Positions 25,750-36,105 of a DNA stretch of 64,000 nucleotides are shown here, in pieces. Made by a program: the position numbers and the translations under genes. The first letter of the stretch is position 1. Each line of letters starts with the position of its first letter. The DNA is from Ancylobacter oerskovii. Its GTDB lineage: Bacteria > Pseudomonadota > Alphaproteobacteria > Rhizobiales > Xanthobacteraceae. The stretch lies in assembly GCF_018390555.1 (NCBI RefSeq), contig NZ_JAHBGB010000037.1:310001-374000 (forward strand). Direction: 5' to 3'. The notes under the pieces are model-generated. The model made no database searches and was not told the DNA's origin. It saw only the letters and a list, made by a program, of their open reading frames with translations.

Positions 25750-28700
25750 ATGAATCTGTCCAAATTCTTCATCGACCGGCCGATCTTCGCCGGCGTCATT
25801 TCCGTGTTGATCTTCGTCGCCGGCCTGCTGGCGCTGAGGGTGATGCCGATCTCGGAATATCCCGAGGTGGTGCCGCCCCAGGTCATCGTGCGCGCCACCT
25901 ATCCCGGCGCCAGCCCCAAGGTGATCGCCGCCACGGTGGCGACGCCGATCGAGGAGCAGATCAACGGCGTCGAGGACATGCTCTACATGTCCTCGCAGGC
26001 GACGACCGACGGCGTGATGACGCTGACCGTCACCTTCAAGCTGGGCACCGACCCGGACAAAGCGACGCAGCTGGTGCAGAACCGCGTCAGCCAGGCCGAA
26101 CCGCGCCTGCCGGAAGAGGTGCGCAGCCTCGGCGTGACCACGGCGAAAAGCTCGCCGAACTTCATCATGGTCGTGCATCTGCTGTCGCCCAACGACCGCT
26201 ACGACATCACCTATCTGCGCAATTACGCGGTGCTGAACGTGAAGGACCGGCTGGCCCGCATCGGCGGCGTCGGCCAGATCGACATTTTCGGCGCCGGCGA
26301 CTACTCCATGCGCGTCTGGCTGGATCCCCAGAAGATCGCGGAGCACGGCCTTTCCGCCGGCGACGTCGTGAACGAGATCCGCGCGCAGAACATCCAGGCG
26401 GCGGCGGGCATCGTCGGCGCCTCGCCCACGATGCCGGGCGTCGACCTGCAGCTTTCCGTCAACGCGCAGGGCCGGCTGGAGACTGAGGAGGAATTCGGCG
26501 ACATCGTCGTGAAGACCGGCGCCGACGGCCAGGTGGTGCGCCTGCGCGACCTCGGCCGCATCGAGCTCGGCGCGGCGGACTATGCCTTGCGCTCGTTGCT
26601 CGACAACAAGCAGGCGGTGGGCATCGGCGTCTTCCAGGCGCCGGGCTCCAACGCGCTGGAAATCGCCGACAACGTCCGCAAGACGATGGACGAGATCAAG
26701 AAGACGATGCCGGAAGGCGTCGACTACGCCATCGTCTACGACACCACCCGCTTCGTGGACGCTTCCATCGAGGCGGTGGTGCACACGCTGTTCGAGGCGG
26801 TGCTGCTGGTCGTCATCGTGGTGGTGGTGTTCCTGCAGACCTGGCGGGCCTCGATCATCCCGCTGCTCGCCGTGCCGGTGTCGATCGTCGGCACCTTCGC
26901 GGTGATGTACGTCTTCGGCTTCTCGATCAACGCGCTGAGCCTGTTCGGCCTGGTGCTCGCCATCGGCATCGTCGTCGACGACGCCATCGTGGTGGTGGAG
27001 AATGTCGAGCGCAACATCGAGGAGGGGCTCTCCCCGCGCGACGCCGCCTACCGGGCGATGAGCGAGGTGTCCGGCCCGATCATCGCCATCGCGCTGGTGC
27101 TGGTGGCGGTGTTCGTGCCGCTGGCCTTCATCACCGGCCTGTCCGGCCAGTTCTATCGCCAGTTCGCGCTCACCATCGCCATCTCGACGGTGATCTCGGC
27201 GATCAACTCGCTGACCTTGTCGCCGGCGCTGGCCGCGATGCTGCTGAAAGGCCATCATGCCGAGCCGGATGCGCTGCAACGCGTCATCAACGCGCTGTTC
27301 GGCTGGTTCTTCCGTGGCTTCAACTGGGTGTTCACCCGCGGCTCGGCCGGCTATGGCCGCGGCGTGCGCGGCGTGCTCACGGTGAAGAGCCTGGTCATGG
27401 TGTTCTACGCCGTGATGCTCGGCGCGACCTGGTGGCTGTTCCAGGCGGTGCCCTCCGGCTTCGTGCCGGCGCAGGACAAGCAGTATCTGGTCGGCTTCGC
27501 CCAGCTGCCGGACGGCGCCACGCTCGACCGCACGGAGGAGGTCATCCGCAAGATGACCGAGATCACGCTGGCCGAGCCGGGCGTGGAAAGCGCGGTGGCC
27601 TTCCCCGGCCTGTCGATCGCCGGCTTCTCCAATTCGTCCAATGCCGGCATCGTGTTCTCGACGCTGAAGCCCTTCGAGGAGCGCAAGACCCCGAACCTCA
27701 GCGCCGGCGCCATCGCCATGTCGCTGAACCAGAAATACGGCGCGATTCAGGAGGCGTTCATCGCCATGTTCCCGCCGCCGCCGGTGCAGGGCCTCGGCGT
27801 GGTGGGCGGTTTCAAGATGCAGATCGAGGACCGCGCGGGCCGTGGCTATGACGAGCTGGCGAAGGTCACAAATGCCTTCATGGCCAAGGCGATGGCGGCG
27901 CCGGAGCTGGTGGGCCAGTTCACCACCTTCCAGGTGAACGTGCCGCAGCTCTTCGCCAATGTCGACCGCACCAAGGCCCGCCAGCTCGGCGTGCCGATCT
28001 CCTCGGTGTTCGAGACGCTGCAGGTCTATCTCGGCTCGCTCTATGTCAACGACTTCAACAAGTTCGGCCGCACCTACTCGGTGCGGGTGCAGGCGGACGC
28101 GCCCTATCGCGCCAAGCCGGAGGACATCGGCAAGCTGAAGGTGCGCTCGAACTCCGGCGAGATGATCCCGCTATCGGCGCTGCTGAAGGTGGAGACCACC
28201 GCCGGGCCGGAACGCGCCATGCGCTATAACGGCTTCCTCACGGCGGACTTCAACGCCTCGCCGGCGCCGGGCTATTCCTCCGGCCAGGCGCAGGATGCGG
28301 CGATGCGGATCGCGCGCGAGGTGCTGCCGCCCGGCTTCGACTATGAATGGACCGACCTGACCTATCAGGAAATCCTGGCCGGCAATTCGGCGGTGCTGGT
28401 GTTCCCGCTCGCCATATTGCTCGTCTTCCTGGTGCTGGCGGCGCAGTATGAAAGCCTGACCCTGCCGATCGCGATCATCCTGATCGTGCCGATGGGGCTG
28501 CTGGCGGCGCTGTTCGGGGTCTGGCTCGGCGGCGGGGACAACAACATCTTCACCCAGATCGGGCTGGTGGTGCTGGTGGGCCTGTCGGCGAAGAACGCGA
28601 TCCTGATCGTCGAGTTCGCCCGCGAGCTGGAATTCACCGGTCGCAGCCCGGTGGATGCGGCGGTGGAGGCGGCGCGGCTGCGGTTGCGGCCGATCCTGAT

Positions 28701-28932
28701 GACCTCCTTCGCCTTCATCATGGGCGTGCTGCCGCTGGTGCTCTCCACCGGCGCCGGTGCCGAGATGCGCCATGCCATGGGCGTGGCGGTGTTCGCCGGC
28801 ATGATCGGCGTCACCTTCTTCGGCCTGTTCCTGACGCCGGTGTTCTACGTGCTGCTGCGGCGGCTCACCGGCAACCGGCCGCTGCGCCAGCACGGGCAGG
28901 CCATCCATGCGCTGCCGCACCCGGCGGAATAG
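25750..28932 (+). CDS. RND family (HAE1) efflux pump, inner-membrane transporter
   Basis: A 1060-residue AcrB/MexF-type pump with twelve membrane helices and two large periplasmic loops ('ISEYPEVVPPQVIVRATYPGAS' at the start of loop 1). The proton-relay residues are in place: the DD pair in 'GIVVDDAIVVVENVERN' and the lysine in 'GLSAKNAILIVEFA'. HAE1 pumps export hydrophobic and amphiphilic drugs by proton antiport. GGGGGGAGGACG precedes the ATG. It is last in the operon and ends before a strong terminator. Substrates are unknown; LysR control of MexEF-type pumps is a known parallel. Confidence 0.94.
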   Translation: MNLSKFFIDRPIFAGVISVLIFVAGLLALRVMPISEYPEVVPPQVIVRATYPGASPKVIAATVATPIEEQINGVEDMLYMSSQATTDGVMTLTVTFKLGTDPDKATQLVQNRVSQAEPRLPEEVRSLGVTTAKSSPNFIMVVHLLSPNDRYDITYLRNYAVLNVKDRLARIGGVGQIDIFGAGDYSMRVWLDPQKIAEHGLSAGDVVNEIRAQNIQAAAGIVGASPTMPGVDLQLSVNAQGRLETEEEFGDIVVKTGADGQVVRLRDLGRIELGAADYALRSLLDNKQAVGIGVFQAPGSNALEIADNVRKTMDEIKKTMPEGVDYAIVYDTTRFVDASIEAVVHTLFEAVLLVVIVVVVFLQTWRASIIPLLAVPVSIVGTFAVMYVFGFSINALSLFGLVLAIGIVVDDAIVVVENVERNIEEGLSPRDAAYRAMSEVSGPIIAIALVLVAVFVPLAFITGLSGQFYRQFALTIAISTVISAINSLTLSPALAAMLLKGHHAEPDALQRVINALFGWFFRGFNWVFTRGSAGYGRGVRGVLTVKSLVMVFYAVMLGATWWLFQAVPSGFVPAQDKQYLVGFAQLPDGATLDRTEEVIRKMTEITLAEPGVESAVAFPGLSIAGFSNSSNAGIVFSTLKPFEERKTPNLSAGAIAMSLNQKYGAIQEAFIAMFPPPPVQGLGVVGGFKMQIEDRAGRGYDELAKVTNAFMAKAMAAPELVGQFTTFQVNVPQLFANVDRTKARQLGVPISSVFETLQVYLGSLYVNDFNKFGRTYSVRVQADAPYRAKPEDIGKLKVRSNSGEMIPLSALLKVETTAGPERAMRYNGFLTADFNASPAPGYSSGQAQDAAMRIAREVLPPGFDYEWTDLTYQEILAGNSAVLVFPLAILLVFLVLAAQYESLTLPIAIILIVPMGLLAALFGVWLGGGDNNIFTQIGLVVLVGLSAKNAILIVEFARELEFTGRSPVDAAVEAARLRLRPILMTSFAFIMGVLPLVLSTGAGAEMRHAMGVAVFAGMIGVTFFGLFLTPVFYVLLRRLTGNRPLRQHGQAIHALPHPAE

Positions 28933-28953
28933 CGGCACGGCCACGCACGGGGG

Positions 28954-28990
28954 AACCCGCCCGGTCCATTCGACCGGGCGGGTTTTCTTT
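28954..28990 (+). terminator. Rho-independent terminator after the RND operon
   Basis: A 13-bp perfect stem (28954-28966 with 28972-28984) with a 5-base loop followed by a T-rich tract. Confidence 0.88.
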
Positions 28991-29112
28991 TCCGGTCACG
29001 ACCGTGCGAGGTCGTCATCCGCCGACCGGGCGAAGGATTATGGTGACACCATCTCCGGGGCGCAGGGCCGCTCGGGCCTCCGCCTCGCTTCCGCACAAAC
29101 AGGGACTGGACC

Positions 29113-29889
29113 ATGAAGATTGATCTTTCGGGCAAGAGCGCCCTCGTGACCGGCTCCACCGAGGGCATCGGTTTCGCCATCGCCAAGGGGCTGCACGAGG
29201 CGGGCGCCGCCGTGGTCGTCAACGGCCGCACCCAGGCCAAGGTCGATGCCGCGGTGGCGAAGCTCGGCGGTTCGGCGCGCGGCCGGGCGATCGACCTGTC
29301 GACCGCCGAGGGCGTCGCGGCGCTGGCGAAGGTGGAGCCGGCCTTCGACATCGTGGTGAACAATCTCGGCATCTTCCAGCCCGTCGACTTCTTCGAGGCG
29401 GATGACGAGGTGTGGGAGCGGCACTGGCAGGTGAACGTGATGGCCTCGGTGCGGGTGGCGCGCGCCTATCTGCCGGGCATGGCCGCGAAGGGGTGGGGGC
29501 GCGTGCTGTTCCTCTCCTCGGAATCCGGCCTGAACATTCCGGTGGAAATGATCCATTACGGGGTCAGCAAGACCGCCGACATCGCGGTGGCGCGCGGCCT
29601 CGCCAAGCGCATGGCCGGCACCGGGGTGACGGTCAATTCCATCCTGCCCGGCCCGACGCTGTCGGAGGGCGTGGCCGAGATGCTGAAGCAGGAGGTCGCG
29701 GCCGGCAAGACGGTGGAGCAGGCCGGCGCCGATTTCGTCAAGGCGCACCGGTCGAGCTCGATCATCGGCCGGCTGGCGACGGTGGAGGAGGTGGCCAACA
29801 TGGCGGTCTACATCGCCTCGCCGCTGGCCTCCGCCACCACCGGCGCGGCGCTGCGCGTCGATGGCGGCACGGTAGATTCCATCGTGTGA
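29113..29889 (+). CDS. SDR family oxidoreductase
   Basis: A 258-residue classical short-chain dehydrogenase. The nucleotide-binding TGSTEGIG (13-20), NNLG (83-86) and catalytic S136, Y149 and K153 (YGVSK) are visible; R39 after the second strand ('NGRTQ') suggests NADP(H). Substrate unknown. It stands alone between the RND operon and the convergent peptide transporter genes. Confidence 0.88.
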   Translation: MKIDLSGKSALVTGSTEGIGFAIAKGLHEAGAAVVVNGRTQAKVDAAVAKLGGSARGRAIDLSTAEGVAALAKVEPAFDIVVNNLGIFQPVDFFEADDEVWERHWQVNVMASVRVARAYLPGMAAKGWGRVLFLSSESGLNIPVEMIHYGVSKTADIAVARGLAKRMAGTGVTVNSILPGPTLSEGVAEMLKQEVAAGKTVEQAGADFVKAHRSSSIIGRLATVEEVANMAVYIASPLASATTGAALRVDGGTVDSIV

Positions 29890-29906
29890 CCGTGCGGCCG
29901 GGCGCG

Positions 29907-29930
29907 GGCGGGCAGGGGAACCTGCCCGCC
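29907..29930. terminator. Hairpin between the SDR gene and the convergent peptide transporter
   Basis: A 10-bp perfect GC-rich stem (29907-29916 with 29921-29930) capped by GGAA, between two convergent stop codons. There is no clear T-run; it may act in both directions. Confidence 0.5.
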
Positions 29931-29934
29931 GCGT

Positions 29935-31599
<1,665 letters not shown>

Positions 31600-31600
31600 C

Positions 31601-32758
31601 TCAGCGGTCCTTCGGATCGAGGGCGTCGCGCAGGCCGTCGCCGAGGAAGTTGAGCGCGAACAGCGTCGAGGTCAGGAAGATCGACGGGAAGATCAGCAGC
31701 CAGGTGGCGGCGGGAATGTTCTTCGCCCCCTGCGCGATCAGCACGCCCCAGCTGGTCAGCGGCTCCTGCACGCCGAGGCCGAGATAGGACAGGAAGCTCT
31801 CGAGCAGGATGACCTGCGGCACCAGCAGCGTCATGTACACCACCACCGGGCCGAGCGTGTTCGGCACCACATGCCGCCACAATATGCCGCGCGAGGAGAC
31901 GCCGAGCGCGAGGGCGGCCTGCACATATTCCTGCCGGCGGATCGACAGCGCCTGTCCGCGCACGATGCGCGCCATGTCGAGCCACTGCACCGCGCCGACC
32001 GCGATGAACATCAGGACGAAGTTCCGCCCGAAGAACACCACGAGCATGATGACGAGGAAGATGAAGGGCAGCGAGTAGAGGATGTCGACGATGCGCATCA
32101 TCACGTCGTCGATCCGGCCGCCGAGATAGCCGGCGGTGGCGCCGTAGATCACCCCGATGACCACGGCGGTGAGCCCGGCGAGCAGGCCGATGGCCAGCGA
32201 CACGCGGCCGGCGATCAGCGTGCGGGTGAGCAGGTCGCGGCCGGTATTGTCGGTGCCGAACAGGAAATAGTGACGCGCGACGGCGGCGCTCACCGTCATG
32301 CTCAGCCCGTCGGCGCCGGTCTGCTCGACGCGGCTGTCCTCGAAGCTCGACGAGCGGTCGAAATAGCGCGTCACGCGCGGGTCGATGGGGCGGGCGGAGC
32401 GCAGATCGACGATCACCCGGCCGTTTTCCTCCCGCCAGCCGGCGAGATCGAGGCGCATGCGCCTGGTCAGGTCGTCGAGCGTGGAGGCGAGGGCGTCGGG
32501 CTTCGGATAGGGCGTGAGGCTGGGCGCGACACGCACGTAATCAGTGTAGATCGTCGTGTAGTCGTGGCCGGTGAGCAGCGGGCCGACCAGGCAGGCCACC
32601 GCCATGACGACGAGATAGACGGCGCTGATCACGGCGGCGCGGTTGGCGGTGAGGCGTCGCCACGCATCGATCCACAGCGAGCGGCCCTTGGCGGGCGGCG
32701 AACCGGCCGGCGGGGAGGAGGGCGGAGCGGCGGGGGCGGGAGCCGTCATCTCAGTCAT
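31601..32758 (-). CDS. Peptide ABC transporter permease, OppC/DppC type
   Basis: A 385-residue inner-membrane permease with the binding-protein-dependent transport motif 'EYVQAALALGVSSRGILWRHVVPNTLGPVVV'. It is about 85 residues longer than typical DppC because of an extra segment (about 80-162) between the first helix and the conserved 'FLFGTDNTGRDLL' block; by topology this lies in the periplasm. The N terminus is Pro/Ala-rich. It overlaps oppB by eight bases. Confidence 0.92.
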   Translation of the reverse strand: MTEMTAPAPAAPPSSPPAGSPPAKGRSLWIDAWRRLTANRAAVISAVYLVVMAVACLVGPLLTGHDYTTIYTDYVRVAPSLTPYPKPDALASTLDDLTRRMRLDLAGWREENGRVIVDLRSARPIDPRVTRYFDRSSSFEDSRVEQTGADGLSMTVSAAVARHYFLFGTDNTGRDLLTRTLIAGRVSLAIGLLAGLTAVVIGVIYGATAGYLGGRIDDVMMRIVDILYSLPFIFLVIMLVVFFGRNFVLMFIAVGAVQWLDMARIVRGQALSIRRQEYVQAALALGVSSRGILWRHVVPNTLGPVVVYMTLLVPQVILLESFLSYLGLGVQEPLTSWGVLIAQGAKNIPAATWLLIFPSIFLTSTLFALNFLGDGLRDALDPKDR

Positions 32759-33674
32759 AGCGCACCCGCGGATCGACCAGCGCGTAGAGCAGGTCGACGA
32801 TCAGGTTGAAGACGATGACGAAGACGGCGATCACCACCACCGTTCCCATCACCAGCGTGTAGTCGCGATTGAGGGCGGCATCGACGAAGTAGCGGCCGAC
32901 GCCGGGAATAGCGAACACCGTCTCCACCACCACCGAGCCGGTCAGCAGCGCCGCGGCGGCCGGGCCGGCATAGGAGATGATCGGCAGCAGCGCCCCGCGC
33001 AGCGCATGCCTGACCACCACCGACCAGCCGCCCAACCCGAGGGCGCGGGCGGTGCGGATGTGGTTGGCGCGCAGGGCCTCGATCATCGCCCCGCGCATGA
33101 GGCGGGCGACGATGGCGATCTGCGGCAAGGCGAGGGTAAGCACCGGGCCGATCTTGTTGATGAACGCGCCGCCGCCCCAGCCGGCCACCGGCACCCAGGC
33201 GAGGGTGAGCGCGAAGACCAGCTGGTAGAGCGGGGCGATGACGAAGGTCGGGATGGTCGAGCCGGCGGTGGCGAGCGCGACGACGGCGTAATCGCCGGCG
33301 CGGTTCTGCCGCAGCGCCGCGACGATGCCGAGCACCGAGCCGAGCACCAGCGCCAGGATCAGCGCCGAGGCGCCGAGCTGCACCGAGACCGGCAGGCCGA
33401 CGCGGAACAGGTCGGCCACGGTGAAGTCGGGCAGGTTGTAGCTGGGGCCGAAATTGCCGTGCAGCAGATCGGCGAGATAGTTCAGATATTGGCGCCAGAG
33501 CGGCGCATCCAGCTGGTAGACGCGCTCGAGATTGGCCTTCACCTCCGGGCTGAGCCCGCGCTCCTGGCTGAACGGCCCGCCGGGCGCCACGCGCAGCAGG
33601 AAGAAGGAGAGGGTGACGATCAGGAAGAGAGTCGGGATGGCGGTCAGCAGCCGCCGCAGGACATAGCGGATCAA
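32751..33674 (-). CDS. Peptide ABC transporter permease, OppB/DppB type
   Basis: A 307-residue permease beginning 'MIRYVLRRLLTAIPTLFLIVTLSFFLLRVAPGGPF', the classic DppB/OppB N terminus, with six membrane segments and the EAA-like 'ALRANHIRTARALGLGGWSVVVRHALRGALLP'. It pairs with the OppC-type permease next to it. It lies 67 bases after the binding-protein gene, with a strong hairpin in the gap. Confidence 0.93.
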   Translation of the reverse strand: MIRYVLRRLLTAIPTLFLIVTLSFFLLRVAPGGPFSQERGLSPEVKANLERVYQLDAPLWRQYLNYLADLLHGNFGPSYNLPDFTVADLFRVGLPVSVQLGASALILALVLGSVLGIVAALRQNRAGDYAVVALATAGSTIPTFVIAPLYQLVFALTLAWVPVAGWGGGAFINKIGPVLTLALPQIAIVARLMRGAMIEALRANHIRTARALGLGGWSVVVRHALRGALLPIISYAGPAAAALLTGSVVVETVFAIPGVGRYFVDAALNRDYTLVMGTVVVIAVFVIVFNLIVDLLYALVDPRVRYD

Positions 33675-33705
33675 GAGGGTCGTCCTCGTGCCGGGAGACC
33701 GGGTC

Positions 33706-33734
33706 GGCCGGCGCCCCGCGCGGGGACGCCGGCC
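33706..33734 (-). terminator. Intercistronic hairpin between oppA and oppB
   Basis: Arms GGCCGGCG and CGCCGGCC enclose the self-complementary CCCCGCGCGGGG with one unpaired A. It is placed directly after the binding-protein stop. Such hairpins commonly protect or attenuate so that the binding protein is made in excess over the membrane parts. Confidence 0.55.
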
Positions 33735-33741
33735 CTCCGGC

Positions 33742-35316
33742 TCACTTGCTGATGAAGCGCGAAGGGTGGATGGCCATCACGTTCGGCTCCCAGCCTTTCA
33801 GCTTGGGCGAGGCGATCTCATGGTAGCTGTAATAGAGCAGCGGCATGTTGCCGAGGTCGTCGACCAGCACCTTCTCGGCCTCGGCGAGCTTCTTCATGCG
33901 CACGGCCGGATCGGCGCCGGCGGCGGCCGCGGCGTCCATCAGCGTCTCGAAGTCGGTATTGTTGAAGTTCGAATAGTTGTTGCCGCTGGACTTGCGGGAG
34001 ATGCCGAGGAAGGTCTCGGGGTCCTTGTAATCGGCGATCCAGGCGGCGCGGGCGTAATCATAATCGCCCTTCTGCTCCAGGTGCCCGTAATGGGTCTTGG
34101 TATCGGTGTTGATCAGCGACACCTCGATGCCGAAGGGCTTCAGCTGCTCCTGGATCGCCACCGCGGTGTTCTTGTGGTTCTCGGAGGTGTTGTAGCGGAT
34201 CTCCAGCTTCAGCGGCTTGCCCGGGCCGTAGCCGAGCTCGGCGAGGATCTTCTTCGCCTCGTCCTCGCGGTCGAACTGGGACATCTTCGCGTAGTCGGCC
34301 TCGGCCGGCGTGTAGCCGTCAATGCCGGGCGGCACCATGGAATAGGCCGGCAGCATCGAGTTCTGCCACACCTTCTCGGCGAGGAAGTCGCGGTCGATGA
34401 TGAGCGAGACGGCGCGGCGCAGCTTGGGGTTGTTCCACGGCGCCTTGTCGGTCTTCACCGCGTAGTAGTAGGTGCCGAGATAGGGGCCGACCTTCACCTG
34501 GTCGCCGAACTTCTTCCTGAGATCCGCGAGCTGCTCGGTGGGCAGGTCGTCGTTGGAATCGAGCTCGCCCGCCTCGTAGCGCTTCATGGCGGTGGAGCGG
34601 TCCTCGGTGGGGATGTAGTTCACCGCATCCAGCTTGACCTCGGACGCGGCGTGGAATTTCGGGTTCTTGAGCAGCTTGATGTGATCGTTGGGAATGAACT
34701 CGGCCAGGGTGAAGGCACCATTGGAGACGAGATTGCCCGGCTTGATCCAGTCGGCACCGAGCTTGTCGATGGAAGCCTTGTTGACCGGATAGGCCGCCTG
34801 ATGGGTCAGCAGTTCCAGGAAATAGGGGGTGGGCGACTTGAGCGTCACTTCCAGCGTCTTGGGATCGACGGCGCGCACACCCATCTCCTCGGGCTTCGCC
34901 TTGCCGGTGTTCACCTCCTCGCCATTCTTGATGACATAGAGCATGGAGGCGTATTCGGCGCCGGTCGCCGGATCCTCGAGGCGGCGGAAGGAATAGACGA
35001 AGTCGTCGGCCGTCACCGGCTCGCCATTGGACCACACCGCATCCGGCCGCAGCTTGAAGGTGTAGACCTTGCCGTCGGGCGAGACGCTCCAGCTTTCCGC
35101 GACGCCGGGAATGAGGTTGGAGACCGCGTCCTGCATCACCAGGCCCTCGAAGACGTCACGCAGGATATGCGCCTCGTAGACGGTCGAGGTCTTGTGCGGA
35201 TCGAGCGATTCCGGGTCTGCCGAATTGCCCCGGTTGTAGATGGTCTCGGCCGCGGCGGGCAGCACTGCGGTGCCGAGAAGGAGCGAAGCGATGAGAAGGG
35301 ATCGGAAGCGGCTCAT
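33742..35316 (-). CDS. Peptide ABC transporter substrate-binding protein, OppA type
   Basis: A 524-residue periplasmic solute-binding protein (SBP_bac_5 family). The signal peptide runs to about residue 24 (AAA|ET), followed by 'NRGNSADPESLDPHKTSTVYE' and 'WSNGEPVTADDFVYSFRR', which are family hallmarks. It binds peptides and delivers them to the permeases encoded downstream. The ATG at 35316 is preceded by AAAGGA; the frame is open much further upstream, through chrA on the other strand, as a high-GC shadow. It is the first gene of the four-gene transporter operon. Confidence 0.93.
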   Translation of the reverse strand: MSRFRSLLIASLLLGTAVLPAAAETIYNRGNSADPESLDPHKTSTVYEAHILRDVFEGLVMQDAVSNLIPGVAESWSVSPDGKVYTFKLRPDAVWSNGEPVTADDFVYSFRRLEDPATGAEYASMLYVIKNGEEVNTGKAKPEEMGVRAVDPKTLEVTLKSPTPYFLELLTHQAAYPVNKASIDKLGADWIKPGNLVSNGAFTLAEFIPNDHIKLLKNPKFHAASEVKLDAVNYIPTEDRSTAMKRYEAGELDSNDDLPTEQLADLRKKFGDQVKVGPYLGTYYYAVKTDKAPWNNPKLRRAVSLIIDRDFLAEKVWQNSMLPAYSMVPPGIDGYTPAEADYAKMSQFDREDEAKKILAELGYGPGKPLKLEIRYNTSENHKNTAVAIQEQLKPFGIEVSLINTDTKTHYGHLEQKGDYDYARAAWIADYKDPETFLGISRKSSGNNYSNFNNTDFETLMDAAAAAGADPAVRMKKLAEAEKVLVDDLGNMPLLYYSYHEIASPKLKGWEPNVMAIHPSRFISK

Positions 35317-35351
35317 GAGAACATTCCTTTCACGCTGGATTGGCGTCGCCT

Positions 35352-35383
35352 GCACAATTCTAGTGCGCGTCGACGAATTGTGC
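35352..35383. promoter_or_regulatory. Inverted repeat in the oppA/VOC divergent control region
   Basis: GCACAATTC (35352-35360) and GAATTGTGC (35375-35383) form a perfect 9-bp inverted repeat with arm centres 23 bp apart, about two helical turns. It sits 36 bases before the oppA start. The spacing suits a dimeric regulator. Confidence 0.4.
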
Positions 35384-35395
35384 GAAGCCTTCCGT

Positions 35396-35407
35396 TGCGA
35401 ATTCGCA
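35396..35407. promoter_or_regulatory. 12-bp palindrome in the oppA/VOC control region
   Basis: TGCGAATTCGCA is a perfect palindrome 13 bases beyond the inverted repeat at 35352-35383 and shares its GAATT core. It may be a second site for the same regulator. Confidence 0.35.
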
Positions 35408-35592
35408 CGGGGCGGCCTACCGGCAGGCACGGGCGGACGGTCGCGGCCCATTCCGCGAAGGTCGTAATATGCCTGCTCCCGTTCGGGAGGGACGATTTTC
35501 TCCCGATGCGCCGGGCCGGAAAGCTCCTTTGCACAGGGAGTTCGTTGCAGATGTAAGCGGGCGCCGCGCGGCGCCTCGGGGAGGGCCGGACC

Positions 35593-36018
35593 ATGCGGGG
35601 AATCCATCACGTCGCGATCATCTGCGCCGACTATCAGCGCTCCCGCCGCTTCTATTCCGAGACGCTGGGCTTCCCGGTGCTCAACGAGGCGTTTCGCGAA
35701 GAGCGCGGCTCCTGGAAATGCGATCTCGACGCCGGCAATGCGCGGCTGGAGCTTTTCTCCTTTCCGGCGCCGCCGCCGCGGCCGAATCGCCCGGAGGCGT
35801 GCGGGCTGCGTCATCTCGCCTTCGTCGTCGCCGATCTCGACGAGGAGATCGCCCGGCTGACGGGGCTCGGCATCGCGATCGAACCGGTGCGCACCGATCC
35901 CTATACCGGCCGGCGCTTTACCTTCTTTGCCGATCCCGACGGCTTGCCGCTGGAACTCTACGAAGCCGACCCCGCGGAGGCGGACGGGCAGAGGTGGGAA
36001 GCCGGCGGGGCCCTGTGA
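35593..36018 (+). CDS. VOC family (glyoxalase-like) protein
   Basis: A 141-residue protein with two beta-alpha-beta-beta-beta modules ('IHHVAIICADYQRSRRFYSETLGF' and 'LRHLAFVVADLDEEIARL', ending 'FFADPDGLPLELYE'). The pattern matches the YaeR/SMU.1112c-like glyoxalase subgroup. Metal ligands would be H5 or H6, E in 'RLELF', H in 'LRHLAF' and E in 'LELYE'. The substrate is unknown. It is divergent from oppA across a 276-base region with dyads. Confidence 0.85.
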   Translation: MRGIHHVAIICADYQRSRRFYSETLGFPVLNEAFREERGSWKCDLDAGNARLELFSFPAPPPRPNRPEACGLRHLAFVVADLDEEIARLTGLGIAIEPVRTDPYTGRRFTFFADPDGLPLELYEADPAEADGQRWEAGGAL

Positions 36019-36105
36019 CGTCGGCGTGTCGCGTTCTTCGGTTCTGATCCCACCTCCTTCAATCGGCACGAGCCGCCCTGTCTCCCGTTCCAGCGATGCC
36101 GCGTC

